Made by a program: the position numbers and the translations under genes. The notes below the pieces were generated by a model. The model did not search any database. It worked only from the letters and a program-made list of their open reading frames with translations, and was not told the origin of the DNA. From Bacteroidota bacterium (GTDB lineage: Bacteria > Bacteroidota > Bacteroidia > Bacteroidales > Prolixibacteraceae): a DNA stretch of 41,392 bases. Where the stretch lies: positions 1 to 41,392 of the forward strand of contig JAJZSZ010000003.1 of assembly GCA_021849365.1 (NCBI GenBank). The letters are read 5' to 3'. Each line of letters opens with the position of its first letter. Position 1 is the first letter of the stretch. This document shows, one piece after another, positions 27,437 through 36,070 of the stretch.

Positions 27437-28376
27437 TTTATATGTGTGGGCTGGATTTATTGCTTTTGTAATATTGTTATTAGCCATCGATCTGGGTATT
27501 TTTCACCGTAAATCGCACGAAGTAAAAATCAAGGAAGCCCTGATTTGGAGTGCTGTATGGATTTTGCTGGCATTAATTTTTAATTATGGCGTTTATGTCT
27601 TCTTAGGAAAAGAGAAGGCATTGGAATTCTTGACCGGATATTTGATTGAAAAATCGTTGAGTGTAGACAATTTATTTGTATTCATTATGCTTTTTACATT
27701 CTTCAATGTTCAACCAAAATACCAACACAAAGTACTTTTTTGGGGAATTATTGGCGCTTTAATTATGCGTGCTATCTTTATTTTTGCAGGTGTTGCACTC
27801 ATCAGTAAATTTCATTGGGTCATCTATATTTTCGGTGCATTTCTTGTTTTTACCGGAATCAAAATGCTCTTTCACAAAGACGATGAAATAGCTCCGGACA
27901 AAAATCCGCTGGTTAGGTTATTCAAAATGCTCTTTCCGGTTTCGGAACGGATGCATGGAGGAAATTTTTTCGTGAAAATAAATTCAAAAACCTTTGTCAC
28001 TCCATTATTTATTGTGTTGTTGGTTGTGGAATTTACTGATTTAATCTTTGCTGTCGATTCCATTCCGGCAATTTTGGCAATATCAAATGACGCGTTTATT
28101 ATTTTCACCTCAAACGTATTCGCCATTTTAGGGTTAAGGGCCCTGTACTTTGCCCTAGCCGGGATAACCAAGTATTTTCATTACCTCAAATATGGATTAT
28201 CGGCTATTCTCGTTTTTGTTGGGGTAAAAATGGTCATTGTCGGATTTTATAAAATCCCAATTGTCTACTCTCTTTTAACAATCCTTGGAATACTTTTAAT
28301 ATCAGTATTGGCATCGGTAATGTTTAAGAATAACAACAAAAATATTCTTGCTCTTGAAGAACAAGGCACTCAGTAG
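27426..28376 (+). CDS. TerC family membrane protein
   Basis: 316 aa. TerC motifs EFTDLIFAVDSIPAILAISNDAFIIFTSNVFAILGLRALYF; overlaps the DedA gene by 11 nt. Confidence 0.95.
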   Translation: MVIDLYVWAGFIAFVILLLAIDLGIFHRKSHEVKIKEALIWSAVWILLALIFNYGVYVFLGKEKALEFLTGYLIEKSLSVDNLFVFIMLFTFFNVQPKYQHKVLFWGIIGALIMRAIFIFAGVALISKFHWVIYIFGAFLVFTGIKMLFHKDDEIAPDKNPLVRLFKMLFPVSERMHGGNFFVKINSKTFVTPLFIVLLVVEFTDLIFAVDSIPAILAISNDAFIIFTSNVFAILGLRALYFALAGITKYFHYLKYGLSAILVFVGVKMVIVGFYKIPIVYSLLTILGILLISVLASVMFKNNNKNILALEEQGTQ

Positions 28377-28438
28377 TATTTTCATAGACTGTTTTTTGCA
28401 ATTTAAGTGGGGTACAATAAATTTAGAATAGAAAAATT

Positions 28439-28945
28439 ATGAGCAGTAAATTTGAAACGGTATTTGAGAAAGTAATTTTCTCAAGTCGGTGGATACAAGC
28501 GCCTCTGTATGCAGGTCTTATTTTAGGTGGAATGTTATACACCTACAAATATCTGGTCGAATTGATTCATCTCTTTACAAGCATAAACGAAATTAGTGAA
28601 ACCGTATTGATGCTCGGGGTGCTTACTTTGGTCGATATTACAATGGTAGCGAATCTCCTGATAATGGTTATCATTGGTGGTTATTCAACTTTTGTTAGTC
28701 GGCTTGATATCGATAGGCATGAAGATAAACCGGAATGGCTTCAGAAAATTGATGCCGGTTCATTAAAAGTAAAATTAGCCGGCTCATTAGTAGGTGTATC
28801 TGGGATTCATCTGCTACAAACCTTTATAAATATTAAAAATCATGAATCAGAACATGTCATGTGGCAAGTTATAATTCATGTAGTATTTCTATTTTCAGCC
28901 CTTATGCTTGCTTACACAGAAAAAATTCTACATCAAAAACATTAA
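28439..28945 (+). CDS. YqhA/UPF0114 (TIGR00645-like) membrane protein
   Basis: 168 aa. FEKVIFSSRWIQAPLYAGLILGG...LVDITMVANLLIMVIIGGYSTFVSRLD. Confidence 0.9.
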   Translation: MSSKFETVFEKVIFSSRWIQAPLYAGLILGGMLYTYKYLVELIHLFTSINEISETVLMLGVLTLVDITMVANLLIMVIIGGYSTFVSRLDIDRHEDKPEWLQKIDAGSLKVKLAGSLVGVSGIHLLQTFINIKNHESEHVMWQVIIHVVFLFSALMLAYTEKILHQKH

Positions 28946-28974
28946 CCCTAGTTAATAATTAAATATTTGAAATT

Positions 28975-29254
28975 ATGAACTGTCCAGTATGTAATATTGC
29001 CCTTGTTATGTCAGAAAAACTAGGCGTTGAAATTGACTACTGTCCCAAATGCCCGGTGAGTTTGGTTCGATCGGGGAGAGCTGGATAAAATTATTGAGCG
29101 ATCGACACCCGATGGCCAGAAACGGTTTTATGGTTCAAATCAGGCTTTTAATCAGCATCACAATTTTGATGATGACCATCATAAATACCCAAGAAATAAC
29201 AACCATTATCAACATCACAAACAAAAAAGCTGGTTGTCCGACTTATTTGACTAA
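28975..29254 (+). pseudogene. zf-TFIIB-like zinc-ribbon protein, frameshifted
   Basis: MNCPVCNIALVMSEKLGVEIDYCPKC in one frame, then WFDRGELDKIIERSTPDGQKRFYGSNQAFNQHHNFDDDHHKYPRNNNHYQHHKQKKSWLSDLFD* in another. The frame change falls near 29051-29064. Confidence 0.82.
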
Positions 29255-29310
29255 TTGATTATTTTAGCGGGCGGGAATCCATATTTCCGCCTTCATTTTA
29301 ATACCCATCT

Positions 29311-29868
29311 ATGGATTTTATTACAATTCTTCTAATTGCAGTTGGTCTTTCATTTGACACCTTTGCTGTATCTATTACTACAGGACTAACAATCAAGCAC
29401 ATTAAATTTTGGCAGGGGGTAAAAATTGCCTTTACACTTGCATTTTTTCAGGCTTTGATGCCCTTACTCGGATGGATTTTTGGCAAGCAGATTGAAAGTC
29501 TCATCAGTAACTACGATCACTGGATTGCATTTGGGCTTTTAGCTTTGCTTGGATTGAAAATGGTTTATGAAAGCTTAAGCAACGAAAAAGAGAATAGTAA
29601 CTTTAACCCGTTAGACCCGTTAATTCTGGTTGGTATGGCTATTGCCACAAGTATTGATGCTTTGGTAGTTGGCATTAGTTTCGCTTTCATCAATATGAAT
29701 ATCTACTGGTCAATTTTAATAATTGGAGTCGTCACGTTTATAGTATCGATGATTGGAATGTTATTTGGCAAAAAAATCGGCGGAAAACTTGGCAAAAGAA
29801 TGGAGATTATTGGCGGACTAATTCTAATAGGTATTGGTTTGAAAATACTCTTCAGTCACCTTTTGTAA
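29311..29868 (+). CDS. mntP: MntP-type manganese efflux pump
   Basis: 185 aa. AVGLSFDTFAVSITTGL...MAIATSIDALVVGISFAF: repeated D-containing motifs of MntP. Confidence 0.9.
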   Translation: MDFITILLIAVGLSFDTFAVSITTGLTIKHIKFWQGVKIAFTLAFFQALMPLLGWIFGKQIESLISNYDHWIAFGLLALLGLKMVYESLSNEKENSNFNPLDPLILVGMAIATSIDALVVGISFAFINMNIYWSILIIGVVTFIVSMIGMLFGKKIGGKLGKRMEIIGGLILIGIGLKILFSHLL

Positions 29869-29993
29869 GCAAAAAACTTTACAACGAATATTACCCAATG
29901 TTACGTGACTCCTTGCATACTATCATGGTTTTTTTTACTTTGGCCGGATATATTGCTTCAGATTCGATATTGCTCCTGAAAAAGTGATAATCT

Positions 29994-31208
29994 ATGGGGA
30001 AAACTGACAAATTATTAACGGAAACTCTAATGTTTATTGCTCAAAAGGGCTGGACGATAAATGAACAGGCATTTTATGATTCTCTTTCACTGTTTTTAGC
30101 TAAAAACCTTAATGTTGCCTACGTTATTATTGACAAACTTCTTCCTGACGGAAATTCAGCCGAGACATTATCATTTGTGGCATTCGATGAAGTAAAATCT
30201 AATGTTTTCTATCCGCTAAAAAATACCCCGTGCGAAAATGTAATGGGACGGAACCTCTGTTGTTACGTCAGGAATATTCAGGAATTATTTCCTGATGATG
30301 ACATGTTGGTTGACATGAATGCCGAAAGCTACATCGGCATTCCTCTTTGGGACACAAAAGGGAAACCAATAGGTCTAATTGCATTACTTGATACCAAACC
30401 CATTGATAATGCAACCAAGATCGAAACCATCCTTCAAATTGTAGCAGTAAGGGTAGCACACGAGATTGAGCGGAACAATTACGAACAGGCATTACTTGAA
30501 AAAAATAAAAAATTACTCGAAGCAGACCGCTTGAAATCTGCATTTCTGGCCAATATGTCACACGAAATACGTACACCATTAAATAGTATCGTCGGGTTTT
30601 CAGAGTTACTTGCGGATCGTGATTTTGATGACGCTCAGAAAAATTTCTTTATTCAGCAAATCATCACCAACGGGAATAACCTCCTCACCATTATCAGCGA
30701 TATTATGGATATCTCGATGATAGAATCTGGTGAATTAAAAATTTGCAAGAAGTTGATTAATGTTCAAAACGTTATCTCAAATATTGAGAAACAGTTTGCA
30801 TACCTTACCAAAGCGAAAGGGCTTAAATTTAAGGTAATCTATCAGGATAACGTTGAAATTGTGATTAATGCTGATGAGGACCGGCTTAGACAAATTCTCT
30901 ATAATCTGATCAATAATGCAACTAAATTTACCATAAGTGGTGGTCTTGAAATTGGCTACAAGCAAGAACACAATTTTGTGAAGTTTTACATCATGGATTC
31001 AGGCATTGGTATTCCGGCAGAATATCATGATAGAATATTTGATCGGTTTAGGCAGGTGGAGGATGCAAATACCCGGAAATATGGTGGTAATGGTCTTGGT
31101 TTAGCGATTACGCGAAATCTTGTCGAATTAATGGGTGGAAGGATTTGGGTTGAATCAGCATTAGGGAAAGGCTCAACGTTCTATTTCACTCTACCTGTGA
31201 TAAAATAA
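29994..31208 (+). CDS. GAF-domain sensor histidine kinase
   Basis: 404 aa. H-box FLANMSHEIRTPLNSIVGFSELL; N-box LYNLINNATKFT; G boxes DSGIGIP and GNGLGLAITRNLVELMGG. Confidence 0.95.
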   Translation: MGKTDKLLTETLMFIAQKGWTINEQAFYDSLSLFLAKNLNVAYVIIDKLLPDGNSAETLSFVAFDEVKSNVFYPLKNTPCENVMGRNLCCYVRNIQELFPDDDMLVDMNAESYIGIPLWDTKGKPIGLIALLDTKPIDNATKIETILQIVAVRVAHEIERNNYEQALLEKNKKLLEADRLKSAFLANMSHEIRTPLNSIVGFSELLADRDFDDAQKNFFIQQIITNGNNLLTIISDIMDISMIESGELKICKKLINVQNVISNIEKQFAYLTKAKGLKFKVIYQDNVEIVINADEDRLRQILYNLINNATKFTISGGLEIGYKQEHNFVKFYIMDSGIGIPAEYHDRIFDRFRQVEDANTRKYGGNGLGLAITRNLVELMGGRIWVESALGKGSTFYFTLPVIK

Positions 31209-31218
31209 TCGATTAAAA

Positions 31219-31249
31219 GTCTAACCATAGTCATAGACTATAGTTAGAC
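31219..31249. terminator. Bidirectional stem-loop between convergent genes
   Basis: GTCTAACCATAGTC-ATA-GACTATAGTTAGAC: 14-nt arms with a single mismatch, between the histidine kinase and HMA genes. Confidence 0.75.
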
Positions 31250-31259
31250 ATACAAAAAT

Positions 31260-31601
31260 CTATTTTCCTGGAGATTCGACAACCAGGGTTTTATACTCCT
31301 TTTCCGTAATCGGATTGGCTTCATACCCTAACTTTTTAATTCCCTTTGCCAAATTCTCAGGAGAATTTTTCTCCGACTTGTATACCACTTTGATGGTGTT
31401 GGATTTCAGGTCAACTTTCAGATCTTTCACCCCTTTTTCATATTTCAGGTAATTGGTTAGGGTTACCTGGCAGTCCGCACAATCCATTGTCGTTTTGTAA
31501 TAAACTGTTAGCAAGTCGTTTTTAGGCTCCTGTGCCTTTAATTCAGAAGCAAACAATACTGCAATAAAGCAAAGTACAATCAATTGAATAGTCTTTTTCA
31601 T
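31260..31601 (-). CDS. Exported heavy-metal-associated (HMA) domain protein
   Basis: 113 aa. Signal peptide; TTMDCADCQVTLTNYLKYEKGVKDLKVDLKSNTIKVVYKSEKNSPENLAKGIKKLGYEA. Confidence 0.85.
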   Translation of the reverse strand: MKKTIQLIVLCFIAVLFASELKAQEPKNDLLTVYYKTTMDCADCQVTLTNYLKYEKGVKDLKVDLKSNTIKVVYKSEKNSPENLAKGIKKLGYEANPITEKEYKTLVVESPGK

Positions 31602-31602
31602 T

Positions 31603-33810
31603 TTATTTAGTTTTATGGTTTAATGTAATTCTGATACCTGCATAAAATCTACGTCCCAGCACGGGACCCCAGATTCGGGTTGCATCAAACTCATTTCCAA
31701 AAGGACGTTCGGCATCCAAAACCGGATGATCCTGTGTGTAATCCAACAGATTTTCGGCTCCTGCATAAAGGTTCCAATACCTAAAATATCTGGTAACCTG
31801 GGCATTCATTACTGTATAGGATGGGAATTCGGTGGGTGAGTTTAACTGGCTGCCAACTACAATTGGCAAACGCCCGCTACCATTAAGCTGTGCATTGTAA
31901 TCGAACATCCATTTCTTCAACCGGTCAGTATAATTTATAGTAACTAACCCTTTATACTTGCTAACCAGTGGCTTGCGAACCAAGTCCTGATTAATGGTTT
32001 GCCACACATCGTTTACACGGTAGGCTGCCGTAATGTCGAGCCGGGGAAGCAATTCGTACTGAAACTCCAGTTGGTAGCTGTTTGCAAACGATTGGCCATC
32101 TAGCGCAGTCAATAAAATTTGACTGGCTGAACTTTCGCGATCTACAACCAACTGGTTTATAAAATCGGTCCTAAAATATTCGGCATTCAGGTTTAATGGC
32201 CTTACAGTCAAGGGTATTTTTAAGTTGACACTTGCACCATAATTCCAGGCTTCTTCCAAAATCTTGTTCTCAGTAAAATTCAGGGAACGGGAATTGGCCA
32301 GCAGGAAACTATTTTCGGCAAGAATCCGTGGCGACCGATATCCTTTTCCGGCAGAAACCCGGAAGGTCAGAAGTTCGTTGGGACCATATCGCAAATGAAC
32401 CCGAGGAGTTACAAATGTGCCGAACGTATTGTGAAAATCGGCACGTAAACCAGCCATCAGGGTAATCTTTGGGCTCGGTTTAAAAGTGTATTCGCTAAAC
32501 ACACCTGGAACGAAGTCATTGGTATTGATCGATTTCTGATTGAGGATTTCATCCGCCTGGTCAACAATTATGCTGGCCCCTGAATTTAATGAATGCACAT
32601 TCATCGGATCAATCGAAAAAGTATGGACCAAATTCCCATACATCGTGTATTCCTTTCCTGAATAGGTGCTTAATCCATAGTATGAGTCCATTTCGTGGTA
32701 CGTAAAATTCGAAATAAAGGCCAGGCTATGCCTTGATCCTTTAAAATCATAACCACCTTTAACGTACCCTTCAAATCGTTCGTTTTGCACATTTACCCCG
32801 TATGGGTTTAACGTATTCCGCTCCATATCTTTCCTGAAGTTGACCTGTCCACCAACCCGGTCTTCGTTCAGGTAATGAATGCCTGAATGAAGCATAAAGC
32901 CAGTTTCTGAGGTATATTTCCACTGGTTAAACAGGTGGATTTGCTTCATAAGTGGCTCATCCAGGAATCCATCCGCATTATTGTCAATCCGATTTTGAAA
33001 GTTAAAATTATGAACAAAAAATGCCGTTGATGTCTTTTCCGAAAGTTTCACCGAGAAATTAGAATTCACTTCGGTTCTCCCATCTGCTGATGAAAATACG
33101 TTAAAATGAAAAGCCTCAATACCATCAGTTTTTTTAAAGTTAGCATTTATCTGTCCTGTAATCGACTCATAACCATTCAGTACTGAAGCAGCCCCTTTCG
33201 AAACCTGAATGGATTCAAGCCAGGGCCCCGGAATATAAGTCAATCCGTAATTAGTAGCCAAACCCCTTAAATTCGGGAAATTTTCGGTTTGCAATTGCGA
33301 ATACGTGCCATCGAGCCCCAGTAGTTTAATCTGTTTGGCGCCGGTTATCGCATCGCTGTACGAAACATCAACCGAAGGATTGGTCGAAAAACTCTCAGAA
33401 AGGTTGCAACAGGCCGCTTTGTGCAATTCGGCCCCATTGATCTGTGTTGTGTAAATGGGATTGAGTCGGGAAATGTGCGTTCCTTTCTTCCTCTGAACAA
33501 CAGTAACTTCGTCCAGGTCCATATTCATATCCAGGACAGCATCAATTACTTTTTGCCCGCTCCATTTAATAGTGTCAGTTTTATATCCCACAAAACTGAA
33601 AACCAATAGATTGTTATCCTGAATGGATTGAATACTATACTCGCCATTCTCATTGGCAATTGTTCCCAAATTGGTACCAGCCCAATATATATTAGCGCCC
33701 GGCAAAATATTCTTCGCGCCGTTTTCGAACCCCAATACCTTTCCTTTAATCGGATTGGCGTAACCATATGCTGTTAAGAACATTAACAGCAAAACAATAA
33801 CTCTTTTCAT
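31603..33810 (-). CDS. TonB-dependent receptor with a carboxypeptidase-like N-terminal domain
   Basis: 735 aa. CarboxypepD_reg-like N-terminus; plug region with HKAACCNLSESFSTNPSVDVSYSDAITGAKQIKLLGLDG; C-terminal barrel. Confidence 0.92.
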   Translation of the reverse strand: MKRVIVLLLMFLTAYGYANPIKGKVLGFENGAKNILPGANIYWAGTNLGTIANENGEYSIQSIQDNNLLVFSFVGYKTDTIKWSGQKVIDAVLDMNMDLDEVTVVQRKKGTHISRLNPIYTTQINGAELHKAACCNLSESFSTNPSVDVSYSDAITGAKQIKLLGLDGTYSQLQTENFPNLRGLATNYGLTYIPGPWLESIQVSKGAASVLNGYESITGQINANFKKTDGIEAFHFNVFSSADGRTEVNSNFSVKLSEKTSTAFFVHNFNFQNRIDNNADGFLDEPLMKQIHLFNQWKYTSETGFMLHSGIHYLNEDRVGGQVNFRKDMERNTLNPYGVNVQNERFEGYVKGGYDFKGSRHSLAFISNFTYHEMDSYYGLSTYSGKEYTMYGNLVHTFSIDPMNVHSLNSGASIIVDQADEILNQKSINTNDFVPGVFSEYTFKPSPKITLMAGLRADFHNTFGTFVTPRVHLRYGPNELLTFRVSAGKGYRSPRILAENSFLLANSRSLNFTENKILEEAWNYGASVNLKIPLTVRPLNLNAEYFRTDFINQLVVDRESSASQILLTALDGQSFANSYQLEFQYELLPRLDITAAYRVNDVWQTINQDLVRKPLVSKYKGLVTINYTDRLKKWMFDYNAQLNGSGRLPIVVGSQLNSPTEFPSYTVMNAQVTRYFRYWNLYAGAENLLDYTQDHPVLDAERPFGNEFDATRIWGPVLGRRFYAGIRITLNHKTK

Positions 33811-33867
33811 CTCAATAATATTGAAATATTTATAATCTGATTGTAAACACGAACTGTTAAAACCTGA

Positions 33868-34464
33868 TTATGCGAAAAGAGCTATCTTATATTGCTTTAA
33901 GAAGTTAACTAATGTACGTCCAACCTTTTTAGTATCGGGTGGCGTGTAATAAGTGAAGTGAACGAATGATTTTTCCGGAAGTAATTGTTCTACTGTTTCG
34001 ACAACAGCAACATTCTGGAGACTGATTATTTTAGCCAATGAATACTCAAGAGTTGAGTCCTCTCCCAAATGTCTGGATAATTTCAGGTAAATGAGGACTG
34101 GCAAATCACATCCGCATGCTTGTTGTATTATATCCAGTTGAAAGTTGGCAGGTTTCGATTCTGTTGAACAGCAAAAGGCTTCAGCGGTTGTATGGTCAAT
34201 CAGTTCTTGGGCTGCAAACAATGAGACTTTGCTGCTCCCCAAACATTCACAATGAGTTTGATACAGCATCACTCCGGTTGATAAGAACAGAAATAAAACC
34301 GAAAGTCCAATTACCGCTATTTTTCTGAGAGTTCTCACACGGCAAAAGTACGATTCTGTACTAAACTTTAAATGCTCTTTAGATATATTAACAAAACCGG
34401 ATTTTTGTCGGATGAGCATCAAAACATTTATCAAATCCAACCCGCAAATCTTGTTTAAGTTCAC
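33868..34464 (-). CDS. HYC_CC_PP-like cysteine-rich membrane protein (true start uncertain)
   Basis: Hydrophobic helix AVIGLSVLFLFLSTGVMLY followed by THCECLG, EAFCCSTE, CGCDLP and YYTPPDTKK. The likely start is a GTG at VRTLRK rather than the ORF-track ATG. Confidence 0.7.
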   Translation of the reverse strand: MNLNKICGLDLINVLMLIRQKSGFVNISKEHLKFSTESYFCRVRTLRKIAVIGLSVLFLFLSTGVMLYQTHCECLGSSKVSLFAAQELIDHTTAEAFCCSTESKPANFQLDIIQQACGCDLPVLIYLKLSRHLGEDSTLEYSLAKIISLQNVAVVETVEQLLPEKSFVHFTYYTPPDTKKVGRTLVNFLKQYKIALFA

Positions 34465-34666
34465 TTTTAACTATTTTAAAGATAGGCTATAAATCTTACT
34501 GAAGCAGAAAAGTATGATTATTACCATATGCGATTTTCGTAATATTTAGACATCAGAGAAAAAACAAGGAGATGAGTTGTTGGTTCTAGGGTATTATTTA
34601 ATGTTTTTTATTAAATTTAATATGGTGAATGTCTCGTATATACAAACAATTTAAAAAATTGGAGCA

Positions 34667-34822
34667 ATGAAAAACGAATGGATTATTATCGCTGTGATTT
34701 TGGTTTGTTTAATCGCTTTCGCTTTATATCTGATTAGACGGAATCAGAAAGATAAAGAAGAATATGCAAGGTTCTTAAATGAAACTGAAATTAAACACAA
34801 GTCTAGACCGGAAGAAGAATAA
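34667..34822 (+). CDS. 51-aa single-TM small protein
   Basis: My translation: MKNEWIIIAVILVCLIAFALYLIRRNQKDKEEYARFLNETEIKHKSRPEEE*. Preceded by a GGAGCA-like ribosome-binding sequence. Confidence 0.65.
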   Translation: MKNEWIIIAVILVCLIAFALYLIRRNQKDKEEYARFLNETEIKHKSRPEEE

Positions 34823-34955
34823 CTGCAGCCCAGATTAAAATTCAGCAAGAAAAAGCATCACAGGTAGGATATTTGAATCAATATTAACAGTAACAAATAT
34901 CAGCGAAAAAATTGTAATCCAAAATAATTGGATTTAAGTAAGAACTGTTTGAATT

Positions 34956-36065
34956 TCATTTTCTGATCTTCCACCAAATAAGAAAACCAGTTACCGGTAA
35001 GCTGGCCACAATCAACCCGATCAGGAAAACGATGATTTTCCCAGGCAGTCCGCCGATGGCTCCAACGTGAATATCGTAATTCATACGGATCAGTTTATCG
35101 CCAAAACCGGAATCCTTCAACCTTCCATAAATATGGTTTGCCTTAACTTCGGCAAGAGTATATTGATCGAAATAGCGATAATCAGTTTTCCAATAGGTTC
35201 CGGCGTTGGCATTCGCATTTGCCGCAATCGACGATTTTTCATTCTCCGGAGGATGAACCTCAATGCTTTTGGCATTCGGGTATTCTTTCTGCATCATTAT
35301 CCAAATGCTGTCAATTGGAGCATTGATTATCGCAGGTTCATTTCCCTTTTTTGTTGACCCCGGGTCTTCGTACATTAGCGACTTCTGGCCTCCGGCCATT
35401 TTATACCAACCGTTGGCAAACCACTGAAATCCCCAAACCAGTCCAGTTAAAGACAGAACAAGCGCCAGCAGGCAAACATAGAAACCGAGGATGTTGTGCA
35501 AATCGAAAATCTTCTTCTTCCAGTGTGTGCCGTTTTTCCATGAAATTGTCACATTTCGTCGGAGCTGGTTTTTATTCCGGGGAAACCACAAAATCAAACC
35601 TGAAATCAGGATAATTACAAAAATCAGGGTTGAGGTAGCTACCACCGGTTGCCCAATTTCTGGAGGAAGCCAAAGGTAAAAATGACCATCCAGTACAAAA
35701 TGGAAAAAACCTGATTCATTATCTCTAACCTTCAGGACTTGCCCGCTGTAAGGATTGATAAAAACAGAATAGTAATAATGCTCTTCAAAATTGTAAAATA
35801 TGGCCTCGGTAGCCTTCCCTTTTTCGCGGTACTTTATCGAATGCAGCTGCCTTCCTGGCAGTTCTTTCTGCGCAATAACCTGCAATTTCGAAGGAGGTAA
35901 AAAAGGTTTGTTCTCAGCAACAACCTCGCGATAAGGTTGGGTCATTTGCTGCATTTCTTCCTGAAAAGCATACAGGCAGCCGGTTATCGCAATAACAAAC
36001 ACCAGCAGCCCGGTAGGAATACCGAGCCACAGATGAATTTTTCCTATTATTTGTCTGTTAGTCAT
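34956..36065 (-). CDS. PepSY-associated TM protein (siderophore utilisation type)
   Basis: 369 aa. IHLWLGIPTGLLVFVIAITGCLYAFQEE; FFHFVLDGHFYLWLPPEIG; WKKKIFDLHNILGFY; MNYDIHVGAIGGLPGKIIVF. Confidence 0.92.
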   Translation of the reverse strand: MTNRQIIGKIHLWLGIPTGLLVFVIAITGCLYAFQEEMQQMTQPYREVVAENKPFLPPSKLQVIAQKELPGRQLHSIKYREKGKATEAIFYNFEEHYYYSVFINPYSGQVLKVRDNESGFFHFVLDGHFYLWLPPEIGQPVVATSTLIFVIILISGLILWFPRNKNQLRRNVTISWKNGTHWKKKIFDLHNILGFYVCLLALVLSLTGLVWGFQWFANGWYKMAGGQKSLMYEDPGSTKKGNEPAIINAPIDSIWIMMQKEYPNAKSIEVHPPENEKSSIAANANANAGTYWKTDYRYFDQYTLAEVKANHIYGRLKDSGFGDKLIRMNYDIHVGAIGGLPGKIIVFLIGLIVASLPVTGFLIWWKIRK

Positions 36066-36070
36066 TCTAG

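Noticed and set aside
27872-28171. 99-aa minus-strand ORF
   Set aside because: Antisense to the TerC gene; it resembles the false ORF at 56-412, which is antisense to the other TerC, so the similarity is a shadow of TerC conservation.
29049-29258. 69-aa ORF MPGEFGSIGESW...
   Set aside because: Wrong reading frame of the frameshifted zinc-ribbon gene; the His-rich conserved-looking reading is in another frame.
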